Made by a program: the position numbers and the translations under genes
Shown here: one piece after another, positions 9,075 through 17,448 of the stretch
Layout of the letters: every line of letters begins with the position of its first letter
Position numbering within the stretch: position 1 is the first letter of the stretch
The notes under the pieces: model-generated
The model's database searches: none
Seen by the model: only the letters and a program-made list of their open reading frames with translations
Told to the model about the DNA's origin: nothing
Assembly (NCBI GenBank): GCA_016187945.1
Contig: JACPIT010000005.1
Coordinates: forward strand, 1,364,001 to 1,428,000
Direction: 5' to 3'
DNA from: Opitutia bacterium
Lineage (GTDB): Bacteria > Verrucomicrobiota > Verrucomicrobiia > Opitutales > Opitutaceae
DNA: 64,000 nucleotides

Positions 9075-10625
9075 TTAGAAATTTTCGCGCGGGATCACCA
9101 TGGCGTGGAGTAAATTTTCCAAGTTGCTGCTAGCTGAGGCATTGAGCGGCAGCGCGACCGTGAGCATCTGGGCTGGCTGGTGCTGGCGCTGGTGGGCGAC
9201 GTCGCTCCAAAGCCGGGCGATCCACTCGCGCCACGTCGCCGTGGCGAGCGCCGGCTCGAGCGGCGCGCGTGCGAGCGGATCCCACACGGCGAAGGCGACG
9301 AGGAATTCCTGTTCCGCGCGGCGAAAGCGATAGACGTGAAACGGAATCGTGCTGCCGCGGAAGGACAGTGCGAGCGTCGGCAACTGTTCCTCCACTTCGC
9401 AGCCGGCCATCGGCAGGCAGACGGTCGGGTTGTGCAGGAATGGAATGAAGCGCGCCACCTGGCCGTGTCGCCATTCGATGTAGTAAGCCGCGGCCCACTC
9501 GTCGCGCGCGGTGCGCCAGCGGCCGGCGGCGAAGAAATCCGGGCGCAACATTTCGCGTGCGACGTCCGCGAGCGGCTCCTTGCGGAAAGTCGGATTGGCG
9601 ATCGGGAATTGTGCGGTCCAGCCATCGCGCGCGCTGTCGGCAGCGCGATGGAACCAGACGAAATTCGCGAGTTCGCCGGCGAGCAGCGCGAGCGCGAAGG
9701 CGCAGGCCACGGCGGCTCCGGCGTCGGCGTGGCGGGGCGCTGCCGAGTCTTGCGCGCCGGGTTTGCCCGTGCCCGGCAGGCGATAGCCGGCCCAATGGCT
9801 CGCGAGCCAGACGGTGCCGGCAGCGCTCAAAGCGAGGGCGGTCCAGCCGGCGAGATCGTGCGTCTGCTGGATCGAATCGGGCGAGCCGCGCAGGGCGAGA
9901 AACAGCACGCGCGTGAAATTGCCGAGCACCGCCCAACCGGCCGCGGCGAGCGCGAGTGCCACGCGACGACCGGGCGAAAAGCGGAACCATTCGCCGAGAA
10001 ACAAGGCGATGAGCACGCACCCTTGCAGCGAACGAATGCCGCCGCACGCCTCGTCGACGCCCACCCAGCCGCTGCCGAGCCGGATGCTGGTGCCGGCGGC
10101 GAGCGCCGGTTTGTCGAGCCAGTTGCAAATTTCCGCGGCGAGGTCGGCCATGTTCTGACGCAGCGGCAGGATCACCTGCGTCTCGATCGCCGTCGGCCAC
10201 GGCAGAGCGGCGACGAGCACGATCAGCGGCGCACCGAGCCAGCGCACGCCGTCGCGTCCGGCGACGAGGAACGCGGCGACGAGCGCGCCGCCGACGAGCG
10301 CGAGCGCATACGTCGCGAGCCCGAGCGGCCAGAGCGGATAGGGCGTGAGCAGCAGCCGCAGCGGCAGCAACAACGCCGCCAACAGCACCGCGAGCGCGAC
10401 GCCGAGTGCGAGGGGGAAAGGGCGTGCCTGCGACGCGGGGCGCTCCGTCCAGCGTTCCCACCAGAGATAGCCGGCGAGAAAGGGCGCGAGCCAGCCGTGG
10501 CCGAGATTCGTGCCGAGCTGCCAGGCGTGCGCGAGCGGCACGAGCAGCGCCGCGCCGATTCCCGCGGCGGCAATCCACAGAGTGAGCGGCGCGCGCGACG
10601 CGCCCGCGGCGGCCGCCGGCGTCAT
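9075..10625 (-). CDS. Exosortase with C-terminal EpsI-like domain
   Basis: Polytopic membrane protein of 516 aa. The first 300 residues are an exosortase: eight or so TM helices carrying the catalytic triad positions Cys194 (DEACGGIRSL), Arg239 (LGNFTRVLF) and His256 (QQTHDLAGW). The last 180 residues, after one more TM, resemble the EpsI/DUF3485 domain often fused to or next to exosortases. It should cleave PEP-CTERM proteins at the membrane, with the PEP-CTERM genes at 8278, 18482 and 26854 as candidate substrates. The start overlaps the stop of the TPR gene (ATGA at 10622-10625), so the two are translationally coupled. The class within the Xrt family was not assigned. Confidence 0.92.
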   Translation of the reverse strand: MTPAAAAGASRAPLTLWIAAAGIGAALLVPLAHAWQLGTNLGHGWLAPFLAGYLWWERWTERPASQARPFPLALGVALAVLLAALLLPLRLLLTPYPLWPLGLATYALALVGGALVAAFLVAGRDGVRWLGAPLIVLVAALPWPTAIETQVILPLRQNMADLAAEICNWLDKPALAAGTSIRLGSGWVGVDEACGGIRSLQGCVLIALFLGEWFRFSPGRRVALALAAAGWAVLGNFTRVLFLALRGSPDSIQQTHDLAGWTALALSAAGTVWLASHWAGYRLPGTGKPGAQDSAAPRHADAGAAVACAFALALLAGELANFVWFHRAADSARDGWTAQFPIANPTFRKEPLADVAREMLRPDFFAAGRWRTARDEWAAAYYIEWRHGQVARFIPFLHNPTVCLPMAGCEVEEQLPTLALSFRGSTIPFHVYRFRRAEQEFLVAFAVWDPLARAPLEPALATATWREWIARLWSDVAHQRQHQPAQMLTVALPLNASASSNLENLLHAMVIPRENF

Positions 10626-12403
10626 GTCTTCGGCGCGGTGGCGGTGGGCTTCGGCTTCGCGGCGGGCTTGCGCGTCACGATTTCCTGCGCGCGACGGATC
10701 AGCGCGTTTTCCTCCGGCAAGTAATCGCCGTTGACGGCCAGCCCCGCGGCCTTCGCCAACTCATCCGGACGACGCGCGGCGCCGTAGATGTAGGCCAGAT
10801 ACGGCTGACGCGGGAGATATTCGAGTTCCACGGCCGGGAGCTGGCGAACGAGCGCGAGGGCTTCTTCGCCGCGATCGGTGAGCGCGAGCGCGAAGGCGTA
10901 ATCCGTGACGAAGGTCGGGTTCGCCGAGTCGGCCTGATAAAGTTTTTGCAGCGTCTCTTTCGGGGAGTTCCACGCGGACGAGAAATCCTCGAGCAGCGAC
11001 AGGAGGGCCCAGTCGTGCTGGTAGCGCGTGACGGTCGGGTCGGCGGTGCGAAGGGCGGTCATGACGTTGCGCAGGCCGGTGGTGTTCTTGCGCGCGCGGT
11101 AGACATTGAAGAGCGCCTGATGCGCCCAAGTCTGGTCGGGATACGCGCGCGCGAGGGTCCAGAGCGTGCTCTCGGCTTCGTCTTCCCAATTCCAGATGGC
11201 GGCGAGGCGCTGGAGGACGCGCAGCGCGACGAGGCGGTTCTGCGCGTTTTCGAGCGCGAGATTCCAAGTCTCGTGGCGCAGGGCGGGGCGTTGCTGGACG
11301 TCGATGGTTTTGGCGGCGGCGGCGAGCTTGAGGCACTGCGGGGGCACGTCGCCCCAGGCGCCGGCTTCGAGCAGGCGGAGCAACTCGTCCCAGTTGCCGC
11401 GGGCGGCGGCGATATCCGCGCGCGTGCTTTGCATGCCGCGCTCCTTCATCATCGCGGCGGGGAGCGCGTTGAACCAGCGGTCGGCTTCGGCGGAGCGGCG
11501 CTGCACGAGCAGCCATTGCACAAATTGCTGTGCGCTGTCGGCGTCTTTCGCCGCGATCGGTGCGAGCTGGGCGAAGAGCGGCTCGAACGGCTTCTGCTCG
11601 ATCAGCAGGTCGAGGTTGGCGAGTTGGAGGTGCTCGTTGATGCCGGCTTTCGGTGCGGCCCCGGCGAGTTGAAAGAAATGGCGCGCTTCGTCGTAGGCGC
11701 GGGTTTGCAGCGCGTTCGAGGCGAGTTCGCGGTAGGCGCGCAGGGCGAATTTCGGCTGTTTTTGCGCGAGCTGCTCGAGGTCGGCGCGGGCGGCGTTGCG
11801 CTGTTCGTCCTTCGGGTGCTTCAGGCGCAGCGTTGCGTGCGAGAGTTTCAACTCGTCGTCGTCGGGCAGAGCTTTTTTGAGGCGGTCGAAAATGGCGTCG
11901 GAGATCGGGCGGTTGTCCGTTGCGAGCGCGAAGGCCAGGGCGGCGCGCAAGGCGGCGGGGCGCTCGGCGACCTCGGGTGACATCGCGCTGAGTGCGTCGC
12001 GAGCGGCGTTGTAGTCGCGGAAGCGCAGACAGGAATAAACGAGCGCCGCGGCGTCGTCGGCGGAGTCGGGCTGCAGCCGCGAGACGTCGCGGCGGAGGCG
12101 CATGGCTTGGGGCGCGCCGACTTGTTCGAGCATTTCGGCGGCGAGGCGGAGCGCTTCGGCGTTGCCGGGCACGGAGCGGAGCGCGACTTCGAGGGCGAGC
12201 TGCGCGTTTTGCGGGTCGCGGGCTTCGACGAATTTTTTCGCCTGCGCGAGGGCGCGTTGCTGTTTCCAGCGTTTGTAGGCCGGAAGCCCGGCCTGCCAGC
12301 CCTGCCAAGCGCCATAGCCGAGCGCGACGATCACGAGCATCCAGACGATGCGTCGCCATTTCTGCCCACGGGAGACGCGACGTGATTGGAGTAGGATGCT
12401 CAA
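10622..12403 (-). CDS. Membrane-anchored TPR-type protein upstream of exosortase
   Basis: About 593 aa. One N-terminal TM helix (WMLVIVALGYGAWQGW) is followed by a long helical repeat region of degenerate TPR type (Ala/Leu-rich helix pairs such as ALEVALRSVPGNAEALRLAAEML). A Pro/Lys-rich tail ends the protein. It overlaps the exosortase start by four bases, which argues for a partner role in sorting or export, perhaps as a periplasmic scaffold. Start is uncertain: TTG 12403 gives a full cytoplasmic basic leader, while ATG 12340 falls just at the TM helix. The frame is open further upstream, into the acid phosphatase gene, but that extension is a shadow. Confidence 0.8.
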   Translation of the reverse strand: MSILLQSRRVSRGQKWRRIVWMLVIVALGYGAWQGWQAGLPAYKRWKQQRALAQAKKFVEARDPQNAQLALEVALRSVPGNAEALRLAAEMLEQVGAPQAMRLRRDVSRLQPDSADDAAALVYSCLRFRDYNAARDALSAMSPEVAERPAALRAALAFALATDNRPISDAIFDRLKKALPDDDELKLSHATLRLKHPKDEQRNAARADLEQLAQKQPKFALRAYRELASNALQTRAYDEARHFFQLAGAAPKAGINEHLQLANLDLLIEQKPFEPLFAQLAPIAAKDADSAQQFVQWLLVQRRSAEADRWFNALPAAMMKERGMQSTRADIAAARGNWDELLRLLEAGAWGDVPPQCLKLAAAAKTIDVQQRPALRHETWNLALENAQNRLVALRVLQRLAAIWNWEDEAESTLWTLARAYPDQTWAHQALFNVYRARKNTTGLRNVMTALRTADPTVTRYQHDWALLSLLEDFSSAWNSPKETLQKLYQADSANPTFVTDYAFALALTDRGEEALALVRQLPAVELEYLPRQPYLAYIYGAARRPDELAKAAGLAVNGDYLPEENALIRRAQEIVTRKPAAKPKPTATAPKT

Positions 12404-12480
12404 GAGTGGGTGGATTTTGTAGGGTGGACTACCTAGCGAAGCGAGTCGAAAATCCCAAACGCGCGTCGGGGCGTGCGTCG

Positions 12481-13179
12481 TCAGGCGGCCTTGCGATGGG
12501 CGGCGATCGCGGCGGCGAGTTCGGCGCGAATCTCCGCGAGCGCGGCTTGGGTTTGCGGGGACTTGAGCATCGCGCGCGCGATCGCGTCGCCGAGGCGCTG
12601 GCCGGCGACGATGTCGCTCGGGTAGTGCGCGCCGCCGTAGAGGCGGCTGAGGCTCGCGAGCTCGGCTTCGTGGGCGAAATCCGCGGCGTGCTCGGGCAAC
12701 GCGGCGGCGAGGAGCGCGGCGTGCAGCGCGGCGGCGGTGGCATGGCCGCTCGGATAGGACGGGCTGTCGGGCTTCGCGATCGGGAGGACGAGCGCGGGAT
12801 TGTCGACGTGAGGTCGCGGACGCGCGTAGCCGTTCTTGGTGCGATCGGTGAATGGGCGCGTCTCGACGGTCGAGTTCTGGATGAACGCTGCGAGTTTGGG
12901 CAGCGTGTGCGCGTCGGCCCAATCCCCGAGGACCGGACGCACGAGCTTGAACGGGTCGTATTTTTCCCAGTGTTGCGCGAGCGCGGCTTGCTGCGGCGTG
13001 CGATTCCGCTCGAGCAACACCAGCACGAGCCGCTCGCTTTCGGCCATGATCGAGCCGGGTGCGGGCGGCGGCGCGACGATTTCCAGGGGATCGAACGCGT
13101 CGGGCGCGATGAATGCGGCGCGAGCGAGCGAAACGAAAACGCAAAACAGGACGGCGAGGGTCCGAGGGGCGCGGAGCAT
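12481..13179 (-). CDS. Class A acid phosphatase (PAP2 superfamily)
   Basis: Secreted phosphatase of 232 aa with a signal peptide (TLAVLFCVFVSLARA). The three phosphatase signature blocks are visible in order: KNGYARPRP (Lys and Arg of the first motif), PSYPSGHA, and SRLYGGAHYPSDIVAG with the catalytic His and Asp. It is a nonspecific acid phosphatase of the PhoN/PhoC type acting in the periplasm on phosphomonoesters. ATG 13179 was preferred; a TTG at 13191 would add four residues and overlap the pyruvate kinase stop. It may be co-transcribed with pyk. Confidence 0.9.
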   Translation of the reverse strand: MLRAPRTLAVLFCVFVSLARAAFIAPDAFDPLEIVAPPPAPGSIMAESERLVLVLLERNRTPQQAALAQHWEKYDPFKLVRPVLGDWADAHTLPKLAAFIQNSTVETRPFTDRTKNGYARPRPHVDNPALVLPIAKPDSPSYPSGHATAAALHAALLAAALPEHAADFAHEAELASLSRLYGGAHYPSDIVAGQRLGDAIARAMLKSPQTQAALAEIRAELAAAIAAHRKAA

Positions 13180-13183
13180 GCCG

Positions 13184-14617
13184 TTATTCAACAGTGCGGA
13201 GCTGGATGCTGTCGATACGAACGTTCGCGTTCGTCATCACGTCGGAGACGATGACGATCTTGTCGCCGGCCTTGAGACGGCCGCTGTGGCGCAGCATCTC
13301 GACGGCGCGCTCGAGCGTGCGCTCCGGATCGCCGAAGGGTTGGAGCAAATACGGCTCGACCGAGCGCACCATCTTGAGGTGACGGAGCGTGTCGACCGAG
13401 TCGGTGACGGCGAGAATCGGTGCGCAAGCCGGGCGGTGCGCCGCGAGGCCGGCGGCGGTGATGCCGCGGCGGGTAAAGCAGACGAGCACGGAGTTCGGCA
13501 GCTCGTTGGCCATCAGGACGGCGGAGCGCAGGAGTTTCATGCGCTCGGCGAGGAAGACGGCGGGCTCGTCGATGTCGGTCGCCATCTCGCGCTCGATGCG
13601 GCGCGCGATGCTGTCGAGGACGGCGACGCACTCGAGCGGGTATTTGCCGACGGTGGTTTCGCCGGAAAGCATCACGCAGTCGGCGCGCTCGTAGACGGCG
13701 TTGGCGACGTCGGTGATCTCGGCGCGTGTCGGCATCGGCTGGCCGATCATCGACTCGAGCATGTGCGTGGCGATGATGACCGGGCGGCCGATCGCGAGGC
13801 AGGTGCTGACCGCGCGGCGTTGGACGACGGGCAATTCCTGGAGCGGGATTTCGATGCCGAGGTCGCCGCGCGCGACCATCAGCACGTCGGTGGCGCGGAT
13901 GATCTCGTCGAGGTGGTCGATGGCGGATTGGTCTTCGATCTTGGCGACGATGCGGGCGTTCGAGCCGTGTTCCTTGAGGAAAGTCCGGAGGTCGTGGACG
14001 TCGCTGCCTTCGCGGACGAACGACAGCGCGACGAAGTCGATGCCTTCCTCGATGCCGACGAGCGTGTCGCCGCGATCCTTTTCGGTGAACGACGGCAGGT
14101 TCACGCGCACGCCGGGGAGATTGATGTGGCGGCGCGATTTCAACTCGCCCGGCGTGAGCACGCGGCAGCGGATGCGCGCGTCGTTTTTTTCGAGGACTTC
14201 GAGGCGGATGAGGCCGTTGTCGACGAGCACGGTGTCGCCGACGCGGATGTCGTTGACGAGATTGCGGTAGTTGACGTCGACGGAGCGCACCTCCTCGGCG
14301 CGCTCGCCTTCGACCTGCGGCTTGACGGAGAAATCGAAGACCTCGCCGGCCCGCAGCTCGATCGGCGAGACGACGTCGCCGGTGCGGATTTCGGGGCCCT
14401 TGATGTCCATCATGATCGCGACTTCGCGGTCGCACTTCTTCGACGCGGCGCGGATGCGGCGGATGACGTCGCGCGTCCACTGGTGCGAGGCGTGCGCCAT
14501 GTTGAGACGGACGACGTCGACGCCGGCCTCCATGAGTTTCACGAGCATCTCCTCGCTTTCGGTCGCGGGACCGAGGGTGGCGATGATCTTGGTGCGGCGG
14601 AACGGCGCGGAGTTCAT
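13184..14617 (-). CDS. pyk: Pyruvate kinase
   Basis: Enzyme of 477 aa converting phosphoenolpyruvate and ADP to pyruvate and ATP. Visible blocks are RTKIIATLGPAT, MMDIKGPEIRTG, ARGDLGIEIP, the Lys/acidic metal site around VAKIEDQSAI, and MLSGETTVGKYP. The C-terminal allosteric domain is present. The early block reads RLNMAHAS rather than the usual R-NFSHG, a substitution known in some bacterial branches. ATG 14617 begins just before RRTKIIATLG; an upstream start at 14656 would add 13 Arg-rich residues and is less likely. Confidence 0.95.
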   Translation of the reverse strand: MNSAPFRRTKIIATLGPATESEEMLVKLMEAGVDVVRLNMAHASHQWTRDVIRRIRAASKKCDREVAIMMDIKGPEIRTGDVVSPIELRAGEVFDFSVKPQVEGERAEEVRSVDVNYRNLVNDIRVGDTVLVDNGLIRLEVLEKNDARIRCRVLTPGELKSRRHINLPGVRVNLPSFTEKDRGDTLVGIEEGIDFVALSFVREGSDVHDLRTFLKEHGSNARIVAKIEDQSAIDHLDEIIRATDVLMVARGDLGIEIPLQELPVVQRRAVSTCLAIGRPVIIATHMLESMIGQPMPTRAEITDVANAVYERADCVMLSGETTVGKYPLECVAVLDSIARRIEREMATDIDEPAVFLAERMKLLRSAVLMANELPNSVLVCFTRRGITAAGLAAHRPACAPILAVTDSVDTLRHLKMVRSVEPYLLQPFGDPERTLERAVEMLRHSGRLKAGDKIVIVSDVMTNANVRIDSIQLRTVE

Positions 14618-14736
14618 TCGGGGCGGGAGTGAACGCCGCGCTCTCCGCTCGCGCAAAGCAAAAGCCGGTCAGCGCGTGTCAAAACGTCGGGCAACCGCGA
14701 CGCGAAAACGCGCAAACGATGCGTCGCGCGGCGTTT

Positions 14737-14814
14737 GTAGGTCCGGCTCCAGCCGGACCATCGGGACGCTCACGCGCATTCGATCCGCCTTGGTCCGGCT
14801 GAAGCCGGACCTAC
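14737..14814. repeat. REP-like inverted pair, GTAGGTCCGGCT class
   Basis: GTAGGTCCGGCTCCAGCCGG opens the element, and its inverse complement GGTCCGGCTGAAGCCGGACC plus TAC closes it. Each half folds on GTCCGGCT/AGCCGGAC. It sits between pyk and the hydrolase gene. Confidence 0.75.
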
Positions 14815-14836
14815 TCCACGCGCGGACCGTAGCCGC

Positions 14837-15634
14837 TCAGAACTCGAACGCCGCACTGCCTTCGCCGGGCGCGACGACCGAGAAATTGCACCGCAGCGCG
14901 GCGAGTGCGGGGCCGCAGGCGGCTTCGACGGCGGCAGGCGAGTTGCAGTCGCGGCTGAGGTGCGCGAAGAACACGTGACGCCAGCGCGGGCTCGCGACGG
15001 ACTGCAGCAGTTCGCGCGCGGCGTCGTTGGAGAGGTGGCCGTGGCGGCCGTTGATGCGCTGCTTCACCGACCACGGGCGCTTCGTGTCGGCTTCGAGGAG
15101 GCGTGGGCAATAGTTCGCCTCGATCACGAGCACGTCGGCGTCGCGCACGCGCTCGCGCACGTGTTGCGGCGCGTGACCGAGGTCGGTCAGCCAGGCGAGC
15201 GTGCGGCGCGGCGCGAAGAGATCGCCCTCGTGCCCGTGCGAGATGAAGAAACCCACCGGATCCTGCGCGTCGTGCGGCACGGAGAACGCGCTGACCTCGA
15301 GGTCGCGGAAGCGGAACGTCGCGCCCGTCTCGAACACCTGCCAGTTCGCGCGGTGCTTGAGCGAGCGTTGCACGGCTTGCGCGGTGCCGTTGTTCGCGAA
15401 GACGCGGATGTGCGGGTGCTTCGCGAGGCCGCTGAGGCCGGAGGCGTGATCGCCGTGCTCGTGCGTGAGGAAGATCGCGTCGATGCGCGCGAGCGACTCG
15501 CCGGCGGCCGCGAGCATTTCACCGAGCCGGCGCGCGGAAAAGCCCGCGTCGACCAGCACGCGCGAGTCGTCGGTGGTGAGGAGCGCGGCGTTGCCGTTGC
15601 TGCCGCTGCCGAGAATGCGAAAGCGCACGGGCAT
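14837..15634 (-). CDS. MBL-fold metallohydrolase, YycJ/WalJ-like
   Basis: Metallo-beta-lactamase-fold protein of 265 aa. It opens with FRILGSGSNGNAALL and has the metal motif THEHGDH (His58, His60, Asp62, His63), then SVPHDAQDPVGF, a TDLGH block and VFFAHLSRDCNS. This order matches the YycJ/WalJ group, proposed to be DNA exonucleases or processing enzymes; the substrate here is not known. ATG 15634 directly precedes the conserved start. It is divergent from the pterin cassette. Confidence 0.88.
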   Translation of the reverse strand: MPVRFRILGSGSNGNAALLTTDDSRVLVDAGFSARRLGEMLAAAGESLARIDAIFLTHEHGDHASGLSGLAKHPHIRVFANNGTAQAVQRSLKHRANWQVFETGATFRFRDLEVSAFSVPHDAQDPVGFFISHGHEGDLFAPRRTLAWLTDLGHAPQHVRERVRDADVLVIEANYCPRLLEADTKRPWSVKQRINGRHGHLSNDAARELLQSVASPRWRHVFFAHLSRDCNSPAAVEAACGPALAALRCNFSVVAPGEGSAAFEF

Positions 15635-15764
15635 CGCGGCGATTGAGCGGCGCGCGCGCGGTGCGGAGCAAGGGAATTCTGAATCGAAAGAACCATGCGT
15701 TTCGCCGCCGCGTGAACGGCGGCGCAGTTGACGCGGCCTTGAAACTGGATTGGCTCGTTCCTCC

Positions 15765-16274
15765 ATGCCCACGAAGCGCAACGCCCGTTCCCGCCGTCCT
15801 GCTTCCGCTGCCGCCGCCGCGCCCGCGAGCGTGCGCGCGTTGCAGGGCGTGGTGACGATCACGCGGCAGGTGCATTTCAATTCCGCGCACCGGCTCTACA
15901 ACCCGACGAAGAGCCTCGAGTGGAACCAAAAGCAGTATGGCTTGTGCACGAACCCGCACTGGCATGGCCACAACTACGTGCTCGAGGTCTCGCTGCGCGG
16001 GCGGCCCGATCCGGTCACCGGCTACATCGTCGATCTCGCCGAGCTGAAGCGCATCCTGCACGCCGCCGTCGTCGACCAGTGCGACCACCGCAACCTGAAC
16101 GACGAAGTCGATTTTTTGCGCGGCATCATTCCGTCGACCGAGAATCTCGTCATCGCGTTCTGGAACGAAATCGAGCCGCACCTGCGCCACCTGAAGCACG
16201 CGCGGCTGCACTGCGTGCGCCTCTACGAGACGCCGCGCAATTTCGCCGAGTATTTCGGCCCCGCGGCGACTTGA
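15765..16274 (+). CDS. 6-pyruvoyltetrahydropterin synthase-type enzyme
   Basis: 169 aa with a 25-residue basic/Ala-rich leader, then a T-fold PTPS domain. The zinc ligands are His42 (NSAHRL), His67 and His69 (HGHNY). The candidate catalytic Cys61 sits in [11 protein letters not shown], six residues before the first His of HGH. That spacing resembles animal PTPS (CNNPNGHGHNY) and differs from E. coli QueD, where Cys is four residues before it. So 6-pyruvoyltetrahydropterin formation is at least as likely as the queuosine step. It is followed at 56 bases by FolE2, which would supply its substrate, and by an SDR. A TTG at 15750 is an alternative start. Confidence 0.87.
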   Translation: MPTKRNARSRRPASAAAAAPASVRALQGVVTITRQVHFNSAHRLYNPTKSLEWNQKQYGLCTNPHWHGHNYVLEVSLRGRPDPVTGYIVDLAELKRILHAAVVDQCDHRNLNDEVDFLRGIIPSTENLVIAFWNEIEPHLRHLKHARLHCVRLYETPRNFAEYFGPAAT

Positions 16275-16330
16275 AATCTTTCAGGGCGGTTACGTCCCCC
16301 GCCTTTCAACAACCAAAAACGTCCTCCGTC

Positions 16331-17302
16331 ATGAAACAGATGTATCTCCACCGCTCGGAATGCGGCAAAGAGCCACCGATCAAGCGCCGCTACGACCGCG
16401 CCTTCAAACCCGACGCCGCGTATAAGGCGACGCTGCCCGACATGATGGAAGTCGCGCACGAGACGATCCAGGGCGCGCACGTGCCGATCCAGCAGGTCGG
16501 CATCCACAACTTCAAACTCCCGCTCAAGTATCGCACGAAGAGCGGCGAGATCCTCACGCTCGAGACGAGCGTCACCGGCACCGTGTCGCTCGAGGCCGAG
16601 TTGAAGGGCATCAACATGAGCCGCATCATGCGCACGTTCTACGACCACAAGGACGAGGTCACGACCGGCGAGTGGATGGGCAAGGTGCTGAAAAACTACC
16701 TGCGCAACATCGACAGCAAGGACGCGCGCCTGAAGATCGCGTTTTCCTACCCGATGCTGCGCCCGAGCCTGCGCACCGGACTCGAAGGCTACCAGTTCTA
16801 CAATGTCGCCTTCGAGGGCGTCATGACCCGCGACGGACGCTACCGGCGTTTCATCCATTTCGATTTCGTCTACTCGTCGGCCTGCCCGTGCTCCGCGGAA
16901 CTCACCGAGCACGCGCGCGACAAGCGCGGCGCCTACGGCGTGCCGCACTCGCAACGCTCGAAGGCGCGCATCACGGTCGAGGAGGTCGAGGGAAAGAAAA
17001 TCTGGATCGAGGACGTGCACGCACTCTGCCTCGACGCGCTCCAAACCGAAACGCAGGTGATGGTGAAGCGCGAAGACGAGCAGGCCTTCGCCGAGCTCAA
17101 CGGCGCCTACCTGAAGTTCGTCGAGGACGCCGCGCGCCAACTCTACCTCGCGTTCGACGCCGACAAGCGCGTCGCGGATTTCCGCATCGCGTGCACGCAC
17201 CTCGAGTCGCTGCACTCGCACGACGCCGTGAGCGTGATCTGCAAAGGCGTGCCCGGCGGCTTCACGGCCGACTTCATGGACTTCGGCCAACTGCTGTGCT
17301 GA
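16331..17302 (+). CDS. folE2: GTP cyclohydrolase I, FolE2 type
   Basis: Protein of 323 aa of the FolE2/MptA family, which makes dihydroneopterin triphosphate from GTP without the zinc dependence of FolE1. Key parts visible are the central [10 protein letters not shown] strand, [11 protein letters not shown], and the active-site stretch [10 protein letters not shown], followed by an HSQRSKA block and [11 protein letters not shown]. The position directly after the PTPS-type gene and before an SDR suggests it feeds pteridine synthesis rather than only folate. The start codon ATG 16331 follows the intergenic stretch without a strong Shine-Dalgarno. Confidence 0.95.
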   Translation: MKQMYLHRSECGKEPPIKRRYDRAFKPDAAYKATLPDMMEVAHETIQGAHVPIQQVGIHNFKLPLKYRTKSGEILTLETSVTGTVSLEAELKGINMSRIMRTFYDHKDEVTTGEWMGKVLKNYLRNIDSKDARLKIAFSYPMLRPSLRTGLEGYQFYNVAFEGVMTRDGRYRRFIHFDFVYSSACPCSAELTEHARDKRGAYGVPHSQRSKARITVEEVEGKKIWIEDVHALCLDALQTETQVMVKREDEQAFAELNGAYLKFVEDAARQLYLAFDADKRVADFRIACTHLESLHSHDAVSVICKGVPGGFTADFMDFGQLLC

Positions 17303-17312
17303 ACGCGCGCTT

Positions 17313-17433
17313 CGCGCGAAGCTCCAAGCGCCAACATCCAACCACCAATGAATAATCAAACTCTGGCCGCCGAATGGTGTTTGGTCGTTTGGAGTTTCTC
17401 TGGAGCTTGGGGATTGGAGCTTGGAGCTTCGCC
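17313..17433. repeat. GGAGCTT-type hairpin repeat
   Basis: The left arm GCGAAGCTCCAAGCGCCAAC and the right arm GGAGCTTGGGGATTGGAGCT plus TGGAGCTTCGC face each other around a central spacer. Each arm is made of near-direct GGAGCTTG units. The right arm stays open in frame with the SDR gene and could mislead start prediction. Confidence 0.7.
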
Positions 17434-17437
17434 GCGC

Positions 17438-17442
17438 GGAGG
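17438..17442 (+). promoter_or_regulatory. Shine-Dalgarno deciding a GTG start
   Basis: GGAGG six bases before GTG 17449 fixes the start of the SDR gene and excludes the upstream ATG 17374, which lies in a repeat. Confidence 0.8.
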
Positions 17443-17448
17443 ACAGGC

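Noticed and set aside
10622-13144. 840-codon frame joining the TPR protein with upstream DNA
   Set aside because: The upstream 250 codons lie antisense or out of frame to the acid phosphatase gene and are Arg-rich shadow; the TPR part starts near 12403 or 12340.
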